Shown here piece by piece: positions 6,895 to 12,639 of a stretch of 17,283 nucleotides of DNA. The translations under genes were made by a program, and so were the position numbers. The notes beneath the pieces are model-generated. The model saw only the letters and a program-made list of their open reading frames with translations, was not told where the DNA came from and ran no database searches. The stretch comes from JBDHTO01 sp039808665 (GTDB lineage: Bacteria > Pseudomonadota > Alphaproteobacteria > Paracaedibacterales > JAKBAR01): assembly GCA_039808665.1 (NCBI GenBank), contig JBDHTO010000014.1, forward strand, positions 1 to 17,283, in the 5' to 3' direction. Every line of letters begins with the position of its first letter. Within the stretch, counting starts at the first letter, position 1.

Positions 6895-7512
6895 CTATTT
6901 TTTCATCAGCTCTTCTGTGATGCGCCTGATTTCCTTTTCAACAAGGCGCTCTACGAGTGAAGAAAGATTTGCGTCAATCCACGCTTTGATCATGGGTGTC
7001 ATGGCTTGAATCGCAAGATTTTCAAGCGTTACGTGAACTCCTGGAGCAAACTCAGACGCAGGTTGTGCCTGTGGTTTTGGTGCTTCAGCTTCTGGATATT
7101 TTGCAGAGCGAGCCGTTTCAACAAGACGGGAAAGAGATTGAGCAGACGCTGTCATCGTTCGACCCGACGTAAAGTGAGAGGAATCAGCGGGTGGCTGATG
7201 CTGTGGTGTGGGGGATTTTGACATTTCCGGTGCCGGTGCCACAGGGATAGGGTGTGGTGTGTGTGTTTCTTCCTGAACAGGTGGTCTTGGAGCCTCTACC
7301 TTTGCAGCAGGAGGTTCTGTTTGCTGAGTGGCGTGTGGAGGGTGATCAATAATACTGGCTCCCACATGTTTAAGGTCGAGAACATCCTCATCGAGCAACT
7401 GGGAGTTAGAAGGAAGATCGGGCGTTGTGCCATCTTCTGTGACATACTTTCTGATGGAGGCTAGAATTTCCTCCATTGACATTTCTTGATCTTCATCTTT
7501 GCGTGTTGCCAT
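6895..7512 (-). CDS. popZ: PopZ-like polar organising protein (DUF2497)
   Basis: 205 residues with the two-ended layout of PopZ. The N-terminal helix reads SMEEILASIRKYVTEDG (12-28). The C-terminal helices read VTLENLAIQAMTPMIKAWID, then ANLSSLVERLVEKEIRRI (about 161-198); this is the oligomerisation part. Between them is a disordered, Pro/Glu/Gln/Ala-rich linker of about 120 residues. In Caulobacter PopZ forms a polar network that anchors the chromosome origin and client proteins; the same role here is an inference. Start choice: an ATG at 7533 would give seven more residues, but GAGGGA (7517-7522) lies four bases before the ATG at 7512, so the shorter form is preferred. It follows tolC closely. 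The valS gene that often comes next in alphaproteobacteria is not here. Confidence 0.82.
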   Translation of the reverse strand: MATRKDEDQEMSMEEILASIRKYVTEDGTTPDLPSNSQLLDEDVLDLKHVGASIIDHPPHATQQTEPPAAKVEAPRPPVQEETHTPHPIPVAPAPEMSKSPTPQHQPPADSSHFTSGRTMTASAQSLSRLVETARSAKYPEAEAPKPQAQPASEFAPGVHVTLENLAIQAMTPMIKAWIDANLSSLVERLVEKEIRRITEELMKK

Positions 7513-7539
7513 GTTATCCCTCGAGGCGGTCATATTTTT

Positions 7540-9180
7540 CTAAACCCTATCTTTTGTATCTTTATAGTGAATACTAGGATCATAATAATTAACTTTCAAC
7601 TTCATTTGTTTTGCGGTGAGTCTTCCCATGCCTCCAAGAAGTTGATAAAACGCGAGATAGAAGGATTTTTCGGCGCGGATGAAGTTTAATTGCGCAGCCA
7701 AAAGATCTCTTTGGGCATTAAGTACATCAAGTAGAATTTTTGTTCCTACCATCATCTCTTGGCGCGTTCCCTCAAGGCTAATTTTACGTGCCTCGATCTG
7801 GGTTTTGAATTGCTCAATATTAGCTTTTGCAGAGAGATAGTTCGCCCAAAGGGTGATGATATTTTCTGTAACTTTTCTACGTGTTGTTTCTACACCAATG
7901 CGACGCTCTGCAGCTTTTTCATGGGCGCCTCTTTTTTGTGAGCGGGTAAGACCTTGTTCATAAATAGGAACGGTCATGGTGACAGAGGCGCTGACGTTTG
8001 TATTTTTATCATTGGATGATGCGGAGAAACCATTGACATATGTAACGCTATCTTTCGAACTTGATTTTGTTGTGGATGCGCTAAGATCAATTGAAGGAAG
8101 CAGTCCCCCGCCAATCCGATCAACCTCGTATTTAGCAGCGGCTTCGTCATATTTTGCCTGAATTACATCGGGATTGTTTTCCAAACCAATCTGAATGGCT
8201 TGTTCAAGCGTCCCTGGAAGATCTTTTGACATAGAAGGTTTTTGAACGGTTTTAGCACGTCTTCCTGTCAGCCTTTGGAATGTGGCGTGCTTTGCTTCTA
8301 GGCTTGCCTCAGCATCTTTGAGTTGTGCGATTCCCTCTGCAAGTTGGGCTTCTGCCTGAGCTACGCTTGTACGCGTTTCTTCACCAACATTAAAGCGATC
8401 CTTTGTTGCGGCAAGGGTTTCGGTGAGCGCCTTAACGTTTCCTTGGTATTGTTCAATTTCAGCCTGTCCTGTAATAATCTCCAAAAATGCCTGAATGACT
8501 TGGTAGAAAATACTTTGCTCACTGGACATGAGGCTGGCACGTGTGGAAAGGACTGTATTTTCAGCTCCTTTTACAGAAGCAATGGTGGAGCCACCCGCAT
8601 AGATATTTTGCTTAACCTGAATACCAGCTGACGCTGTGGGGGAGCTGGTGGTGCGAGAAGCAGAACTTCCTGTCTGAACATTTAGTCCTTTGTTATCTAC
8701 CCTTGTGGAGCCAACACTGACGGTACCATCGATACGTGGTCTATATCCCGCTTTTGCTTGAGAAATACTTTCATCTGCTTGATTAACCCGGCTGATTGCG
8801 GCGGCCAGTTCCGTATTGTTGAGATAAGCGGATTCAAGCGCTGATTCAATAGTTTCAAAGCCATGGGGCGCTGTTTTTGCAATTGTGTTAGAAAATGCAC
8901 CACTTTCTTTTTTAGTATCGACTTTTTTCTTATCTGATGTCGTATCGTCCTTTTTCTTGTCCGATTTAGGATCACTCGGTTCCTTTGGGGTATCCTTTTT
9001 CTTGCTGTCGCTCTCTTTTTTAGCGTCAGCTTTTTTATCGGTTATGGATGGTTCCTTTTTAAGGTCACTATCACCATATGTTGGTCCAGATTCAGAAAGG
9101 GTCTCCTCGGCATAAGACAGTCCTGAGACCGCGAAAAGGGCGGCAGCGTGAAGAAGAGCGATACGTGTAATGCGGTGCAT
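7540..9180 (-). CDS. tolC: TolC family outer-membrane channel with charged N-terminal extension
   Basis: 546 residues, longer than the roughly 450-500 of most TolC proteins. A signal peptide covers residues 1-25 (basic start, hydrophobic core, SYA cleavage site). Residues 35-93 are a low-complexity Lys/Asp/Ser/Glu stretch with repeated DKKK-like units. From about residue 105 two outer-membrane efflux domains follow: the first starts with TIESALESAYLNNTELAAA and includes VGEETRTSVAQAEAQL; the second runs from LEQAIQIGLENNPDV to the end and includes the LDVLNAQRDLLAAQ helix. TolC trimers form the outer-membrane and periplasmic tunnel for type I secretion and drug efflux, together with inner-membrane partners that are not in this window. 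Shine-Dalgarno AAGGA (9189-9193) overlaps the rhodanese stop, eight bases before the ATG. It is the third gene in the methyltransferase-rhodanese-tolC-popZ run. Confidence 0.92.
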   Translation of the reverse strand: MHRITRIALLHAAALFAVSGLSYAEETLSESGPTYGDSDLKKEPSITDKKADAKKESDSKKKDTPKEPSDPKSDKKKDDTTSDKKKVDTKKESGAFSNTIAKTAPHGFETIESALESAYLNNTELAAAISRVNQADESISQAKAGYRPRIDGTVSVGSTRVDNKGLNVQTGSSASRTTSSPTASAGIQVKQNIYAGGSTIASVKGAENTVLSTRASLMSSEQSIFYQVIQAFLEIITGQAEIEQYQGNVKALTETLAATKDRFNVGEETRTSVAQAEAQLAEGIAQLKDAEASLEAKHATFQRLTGRRAKTVQKPSMSKDLPGTLEQAIQIGLENNPDVIQAKYDEAAAKYEVDRIGGGLLPSIDLSASTTKSSSKDSVTYVNGFSASSNDKNTNVSASVTMTVPIYEQGLTRSQKRGAHEKAAERRIGVETTRRKVTENIITLWANYLSAKANIEQFKTQIEARKISLEGTRQEMMVGTKILLDVLNAQRDLLAAQLNFIRAEKSFYLAFYQLLGGMGRLTAKQMKLKVNYYDPSIHYKDTKDRV

Positions 9181-9191
9181 AATAAAATTCC

Positions 9192-9515
9192 TTAATAACG
9201 TTTGACTTCGGGGTCAATGTTTGTTGACCAGGCATCGATGCCTCCCTTAAGATTTCTTACATCAGAAAACCCAAGGTCCTTAAGCGTCATTGCAGCCTTT
9301 AAACTCCTATGACCATGATGACAAATCGTAACAACAAGTTTATCTTGGTCTATCTTTTGCAAGTTTTGCACCAAATTTATTAACGGAATGTTAACACTCC
9401 CAATAATTTTACAAAAATCAAATTCTTCTTCTTCTCGCACATCCAGCAAAAATACAGAATGATCACTTTCTAGAAGCTCGCTGAGGTCCCCAGGAGAAAG
9501 TTGAATAATATCCAT
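9192..9515 (-). CDS. Single-domain rhodanese-like sulfurtransferase
   Basis: 107 residues forming one rhodanese domain. The signatures are FLLDVREEEEFDFCKIIGSVNIPL (CH2A-type region, 22-45), the active loop CHHGHRS with the catalytic Cys65, and the closing GFSDVRNLKGGIDAWS. The catalytic Cys and Arg are both present, so it should carry a persulfide and transfer sulfur in the cytoplasm. There is no signal peptide. The partner is unknown; thiosulfate is a common laboratory donor for such GlpE-like proteins. Its ATG overlaps the stop of the methyltransferase gene by one base (TAATG on the minus strand), a sign of translational coupling, and the tolC ribosome-binding site lies over its own stop codon. 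The placement between methyltransferase and tolC is shared by other alphaproteobacteria, to my knowledge. Confidence 0.9.
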   Translation of the reverse strand: MDIIQLSPGDLSELLESDHSVFLLDVREEEEFDFCKIIGSVNIPLINLVQNLQKIDQDKLVVTICHHGHRSLKAAMTLKDLGFSDVRNLKGGIDAWSTNIDPEVKRY

Positions 9516-10198
9516 TAAATAAACTCAAAGCATTTTGGTTGAGACATACCTTCTAGCACAAAAGCCCTCTCAAAGTCATGATATCTTGATTCTTTAAATT
9601 TCGACAGTGAAGTAACTCCATAGGGAGGGGTTGGGTTGATATAGATGAGGTGACCACGGGGGCGAAGCTGGTCTAAAAGAGAATCGGGGATGGTTTCTGA
9701 CTCACCCTCAATGATAATGGCGTCATAGGGAGCCTCTTCTGCTAATCCCTCTGTATGGTGTCTTTGTTCTATGAGAAGGCAGTCATCTAAGTTTGTTCTT
9801 CCGTAAAATGTATCAAAATAGTGCTGAAGTGATGTGGATGCATAACTGAAGAGAAGTGTGTCTTGTTCTATACCATAAACCTTTGCCTGCATCTCATAGG
9901 CAATGGCGAGGGAATAACCCATGTTGAACCCAATGATGAGAATTTTGGGCTTTGAAGAAAAGTCGATAACAGAAAATAGCTTGGCAAGCTTGCGTGAGGA
10001 TAAAGCATATCTGCGAGAAGGAATGGCAATATCCTGATCTATATAAGCGATTGCTGTATGAGACGGGTCCAAAAAAAAATCCCTTGGCACCTTTTCAAAA
10101 GCATGAACCAGGGGGGAGCTTACATGAAATTGTGGAGTCATTTGGTTAAAAACAAAAGACTTCCTCACTTCTGTGAGGTCTATGCGAGAGGATGCCAT
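9515..10198 (-). CDS. Protein-L-isoaspartate O-methyltransferase-like protein
   Basis: 227 residues resembling the alphaproteobacterial PCMT group, which lies just before tolC in many genomes. Matching parts are the N-terminal FNQMTPQ...LVHAFEKVPRDFFLDP, AIAYIDQDIAIPSRRYALSSRKLAKLF, the Rossmann core ILIIGFNMGYSLAIAYEMQAKVYGIEQD when read in pieces (about residues 88-115), and DAIIIEGESETIPDSLLDQLRPRGHLIY. PCMT uses S-adenosylmethionine to repair isoaspartate in aged proteins. The cofactor loop here reads G-F-N-M-G rather than the usual G-A/G-x-T-G, losing the central glycine, so activity is doubtful. The start ATG has no Shine-Dalgarno and lies 69 bases from the divergent tRNA-Cys gene. It begins the four-gene operon. 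Confidence 0.8.
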   Translation of the reverse strand: MASSRIDLTEVRKSFVFNQMTPQFHVSSPLVHAFEKVPRDFFLDPSHTAIAYIDQDIAIPSRRYALSSRKLAKLFSVIDFSSKPKILIIGFNMGYSLAIAYEMQAKVYGIEQDTLLFSYASTSLQHYFDTFYGRTNLDDCLLIEQRHHTEGLAEEAPYDAIIIEGESETIPDSLLDQLRPRGHLIYINPTPPYGVTSLSKFKESRYHDFERAFVLEGMSQPKCFEFI

Positions 10199-10208
10199 CG
10201 AAGAAAGC

Positions 10209-10237
10209 TTGACTTGAGTCCTTTATAAGACTATACG
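10209..10237 (+). promoter_or_regulatory. Likely sigma-70-type promoter of tRNA-Cys
   Basis: TTGACT (10209-10214; five of six -35 matches), a gap of exactly 17 bases, and TATACG (10232-10237; four of six -10 matches) stand ahead of the tRNA. Transcription would start near 10244, giving a leader of about 25 bases. The spacing and the -35 match are the best seen in the window; the -10 box is only moderate. Confidence 0.6.
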
Positions 10238-10267
10238 AGAAATGTGTGGACAACGCCAATGCTTTCT

Positions 10268-10341
10268 GGCCGGATGGCAGAGTGGTCATGCAGAGGACTG
10301 CAAATCCTTGTACGTCGGTTCGATTCCGGCTCCGGCCTCCA
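10268..10341 (+). tRNA. tRNA-Cys (anticodon GCA)
   Basis: A complete cloverleaf of 74 bases can be drawn by hand. The acceptor stem is GGCCGGA (10268-10274) with TCCGGCC (10331-10337). The D stem is GCA/TGC, the anticodon stem is GAGGA/TCCTT around the loop CTGCAAA with anticodon GCA, and the T stem is GTCGG/CCGGC around TTCGATT. The discriminator base is U73, as required by cysteinyl-tRNA synthetase, and the CCA end is encoded (10339-10341). It stands alone with its own promoter and terminator and lies between two minus-strand operons. Confidence 0.97.
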
Positions 10342-10344
10342 TAT

Positions 10345-10815
10345 TTACCAGGTCTTAGAGACCTCTCTTTTTTTCTGCCATTCATCGATTCTTGTGCGGG
10401 TAGCAGGTGAAATATCCTCGGGAAGAGTATTTTTCGAAAACCACTTTATTTCTGCAATCTCATGACAGGGGATTTTTTCAACAATATCAAAATCCATGAC
10501 GTGATAAAGAATGACATCGTCGTCCCGTCCATAATGGGGGTTGTGGTAGATTCCTAGCAAATTAAGATTTTTTGCGATAAGTCCAGTTTCCTCAAGAAGT
10601 TCTCTTTTGGCTCCATCAATGGGAACTTCATGGGGTTTAACACCGCCACCGGGAAAATGCCAAAGGGGGGTGTATGTGTGCCGAATGAGGAGAATTCGAT
10701 CTTCATCTGTTACAAGGATGCGCACACCAAGTGTTCGAAGACCAAACCACCCCATCACTCGCCATTTCCAAGTGCATAGCCGGAAAAGAAAGCGATGGAG
10801 GGTATGTTTCTTCAC
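10345..10815 (-). CDS. Nudix hydrolase
   Basis: 156 residues with an intact Nudix box, G-x5-E-x7-RELLEETGL, at residues 57-79, including the metal-binding Glu75 and Glu76. The preceding LGVRILVTDEDRILLIRHTYTPLWHFPGGGV is the usual first half of the fold. The family hydrolyses nucleoside diphosphates linked to another group, such as damaged dNTPs, nucleotide sugars or coenzymes; the substrate cannot be told from the box. The start is GTG at 10815, four bases after the bioY stop; no Shine-Dalgarno is visible, and translation is probably coupled to bioY. An ATG at residue 21 is possible but would remove a basic/aromatic N-terminal segment that similar alphaproteobacterial Nudix proteins have. 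The 3' end is unusual in that it contains the tRNA-Cys terminator in antisense and stops four bases from the tRNA. Confidence 0.9.
   Translation of the reverse strand: MKKHTLHRFLFRLCTWKWRVMGWFGLRTLGVRILVTDEDRILLIRHTYTPLWHFPGGGVKPHEVPIDGAKRELLEETGLIAKNLNLLGIYHNPHYGRDDDVILYHVMDFDIVEKIPCHEIAEIKWFSKNTLPEDISPATRTRIDEWQKKREVSKTW
10350..10374 (+). terminator. Intrinsic terminator of tRNA-Cys
   Basis: AGGTCT (10350-10355), loop TAG, AGACCT (10359-10364) form a perfect 6-bp stem followed by CTC and seven T residues (10368-10374), nine bases after the tRNA CCA end. This is a normal Rho-independent signal for the plus strand. The whole element lies inside the last codons of the opposing Nudix gene. Confidence 0.8.
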
Positions 10816-10819
10816 AAAA

Positions 10820-11341
10820 TTATTTGCGTACGTAATGTAGGATTCCTGCGAGAATGAAGGACTTCATAATGCCTGGAAGGATGAAAGGAACGACTCCTCC
10901 AAGGATTGCAGCTTTTAATCCGATGAAGTTCGCAAGCCATGCAACACCGAGTGTATAAAGGACGATGCTTCCAAGGGCGCATAAAGCAAGATCAAGAAGA
11001 ACACCTTGAGTTTGAATTTTTTCGCGAACGCTTGCCATGACAAATGCCGCAATGAGGAATCCAAAATAAAATCCACCGACATGGCTAAAAAGGTGCTGAA
11101 TACCACCCACATGGTTTGCAAAAATGGGAAGCCCCACGGCTCCTAGGGTAAGATAGCTAAGAAGTGTAAAAAAAGCATCTCGTGAGGTATAGGTTAAGCC
11201 AATGAACAGAACAGCAACAGTTTGAAGCGTAATGGCAACGGGTTGGATGGGGATAGTGATTTGTGACATGAGAGAAAGTCCAACGACTCCCATAAGAATA
11301 CGTGTCAATGTGGAGCTCTTTGAAAGAATTTGTGTAAACAT
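10820..11341 (-). CDS. bioY: BioY biotin transporter (ECF S component)
   Basis: 173 residues, strongly hydrophobic, with about six membrane spans and the BioY blocks: PIQPVAITLQTVAVLFIGL (about 32-50), LLSYLTLGAVGLPIFANHVGG, and a GGFYFGFLIAAFVM segment where most BioY have a GPTGGYL-type motif (here SHVGGFYFGF). BioY is the substrate-binding membrane subunit that takes up biotin; it works with energy-coupling EcfA/EcfT subunits or, in some bacteria, alone. Neither those genes nor biotin synthesis genes are in the window. ATG 11341 fits the family N-terminus but has no Shine-Dalgarno. It is the first gene of a pair with the Nudix hydrolase, and it diverges from the DUF6314 gene across 45 bases. 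Confidence 0.9.
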   Translation of the reverse strand: MFTQILSKSSTLTRILMGVVGLSLMSQITIPIQPVAITLQTVAVLFIGLTYTSRDAFFTLLSYLTLGAVGLPIFANHVGGIQHLFSHVGGFYFGFLIAAFVMASVREKIQTQGVLLDLALCALGSIVLYTLGVAWLANFIGLKAAILGGVVPFILPGIMKSFILAGILHYVRK

Positions 11342-11386
11342 GGCGGTTATCCAAAGTTTGTGTTATCTTCCCTTCATCATTATTTT

Positions 11387-11824
11387 ATGACTATGTTGAT
11401 GTCAAGGTTCTCGAGAGATCTCTTCCATAAACTGCCGGGTATGTGGCGTATTGTGAGATATCAAAGAGGTCGTCCATTGATGTTGGGGCAGGGGGAGTTT
11501 TTAAAAGAGTCCCCTGACAAGCTTCTTTTGAAGGAATCTGGGATTTGGGTGGATTCACATCCCCATGCACAAGAATATTTTCAAGAAACCTTTTATCTTT
11601 TGGGTGAAGAAAGCCTCTTAATTCAACGCCCCCATAAAATGTTCGACCTAAAATTTAGTGAAAAATCTCCAGAGAGTTCATCCATTCATCACTGCGTTGA
11701 TGATGAGTACAGGCTCAATATGACCTGGAAAAATGATCATTTCTTCACCCAAGACATTGTCGTCAAAGGACCAAAAAAGGACTACGCGCTTTTTGTTGAG
11801 TTTAAAAGAGACGCTGCAAGTTGA
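11387..11824 (+). CDS. DUF6314 family protein
   Basis: 145 residues from this ATG. The C-terminal half has the family hallmark: IHHCVDDEYRLNMTW, then IVVKGPKKDYALFVEFKR at the very end. The N-terminal part, GMWRIVRYQRGRPLMLGQGEF...LLLKESG...ETFYLLGEESLLIQRPHKMFDLKF, fits the lipocalin-like small beta-barrel pattern of these alphaproteobacterial proteins. The function is unknown; the conserved His-His-Cys...Asp and GPKKDY patches suggest a binding site. The start is uncertain: ATG codons at 11387, 11393 and 11399 are all in frame and the frame opens back to TTG 11330, but none has a Shine-Dalgarno. The last 43 bases overlap the end of the convergent rsmA gene. Confidence 0.75.
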   Translation: MTMLMSRFSRDLFHKLPGMWRIVRYQRGRPLMLGQGEFLKESPDKLLLKESGIWVDSHPHAQEYFQETFYLLGEESLLIQRPHKMFDLKFSEKSPESSSIHHCVDDEYRLNMTWKNDHFFTQDIVVKGPKKDYALFVEFKRDAAS

Positions 11825-12639
11825 TGAAACTGCGAAATATTGAGTGCCTCTGCGCGTGCCTGAGGATCAATATGAAGGGATCTCAAAGCTTCTTCTGAAA
11901 AAAAACTTTTTAAAGAGCTTCGAAGCATTTTTCTGCGTTGTCCAAAGGCTGCGTGTGTAATTTTTTCTAAAAAAGGTAAAAGGGGTTGAAAGGTTGCAAA
12001 GTCATCACGTCGTTTCAGTTGAACAACCGATGATGTGACTTTGGGAGCTGGTACAAAAGACGCAGGATCCAGATCAAAGAGAATTTTTCCTGTGCAAAAA
12101 GTTTGGGCAAGGATAGCGAGTCGTCCATAAGCAGACGAATTTTCTTTGGCGGTGATACGCTTTGCGACTTCCTTTTGAAACATTAGCGTAAGGGACGGGA
12201 TAAACTCAATTTTTTTAAGCCATTGGATAAGGAGCTCCGTTCCGATGTTATATGGGAGATTCGCCACAATATGGATCTCTTTTTCTTGGATGTGTTCAAG
12301 AATATCTGAAAGTTGTAGAGAGAGCGCATCCTCTTCGATAACCGTAAGTCGTCCTTGAGATGCAGTGACAAGGCTTTGAAGAAGTTTGACGCATCTCTCA
12401 TCTTTTTCAATGGCGATAACTTTTTTTGCGCCAGCTCGAAGAAGGGATCGTGTGAGTCCACCCGGACCAGGACCGATTTCAAGAACGCAAAGATCCTTAA
12501 CGCGGGCAGATTCCGCAATATGATCCGTGACAGCGGGGTTGAGAAGAAAGTTTTGACCAAGAGCTTTTTTCGCCCAAAGATCATGCTGAATGAGCAGTTC
12601 TTTGAGCGAAGGCAAGCTGTCTATAGGATCTTTTATCAC
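11782..12639 (-). CDS. rsmA: 16S rRNA dimethyladenosine transferase
   Basis: RsmA (KsgA) puts four methyl groups on two adjacent adenines near the 3' end of 16S rRNA during small-subunit assembly, using S-adenosylmethionine. The 285 residues show KALGQNFL (25-32), the cofactor motif EIGPGPGGLT (54-63), IEKD (77-80), EEDAL (102-106), the catalytic NLPYNI (127-132), FQKEVAKRI, and the FVPAPKVTSSVV segment, in the standard order. Everything needed for activity is present. The start is GTG, overlapping the surA stop as GTGA, so it should be translationally coupled to surA. Many alphaproteobacteria have pdxA between surA and rsmA; here the two touch directly. The 3' end overlaps the opposing DUF6314 gene by 43 bases. 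Confidence 0.96.
   Translation of the reverse strand: MIKDPIDSLPSLKELLIQHDLWAKKALGQNFLLNPAVTDHIAESARVKDLCVLEIGPGPGGLTRSLLRAGAKKVIAIEKDERCVKLLQSLVTASQGRLTVIEEDALSLQLSDILEHIQEKEIHIVANLPYNIGTELLIQWLKKIEFIPSLTLMFQKEVAKRITAKENSSAYGRLAILAQTFCTGKILFDLDPASFVPAPKVTSSVVQLKRRDDFATFQPLLPFLEKITHAAFGQRRKMLRSSLKSFFSEEALRSLHIDPQARAEALNISQFHQLAASLLNSTKSA

Noticed and set aside
8885..9115. 76-codon plus-strand frame with Phe/Leu/Ser repeats, like a membrane peptide
   Set aside because: It is the complement of the Lys/Asp/Ser-rich tract of tolC; the repeated FFL pattern comes from AAA/AAG/GAT codons on the other strand.
11358..11386. TTGTGT and TATTTT with 17-base spacing before the DUF6314 gene, suggesting a leaderless transcript
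   Set aside because: The boxes match the consensus poorly and the transcription start would fall on one of three possible start codons; not enough to call a promoter.
12183..12584. 133-codon frame within rsmA
   Set aside because: All RsmA motifs are in the main frame; this one is Lys/Leu-rich without any recognisable domain.
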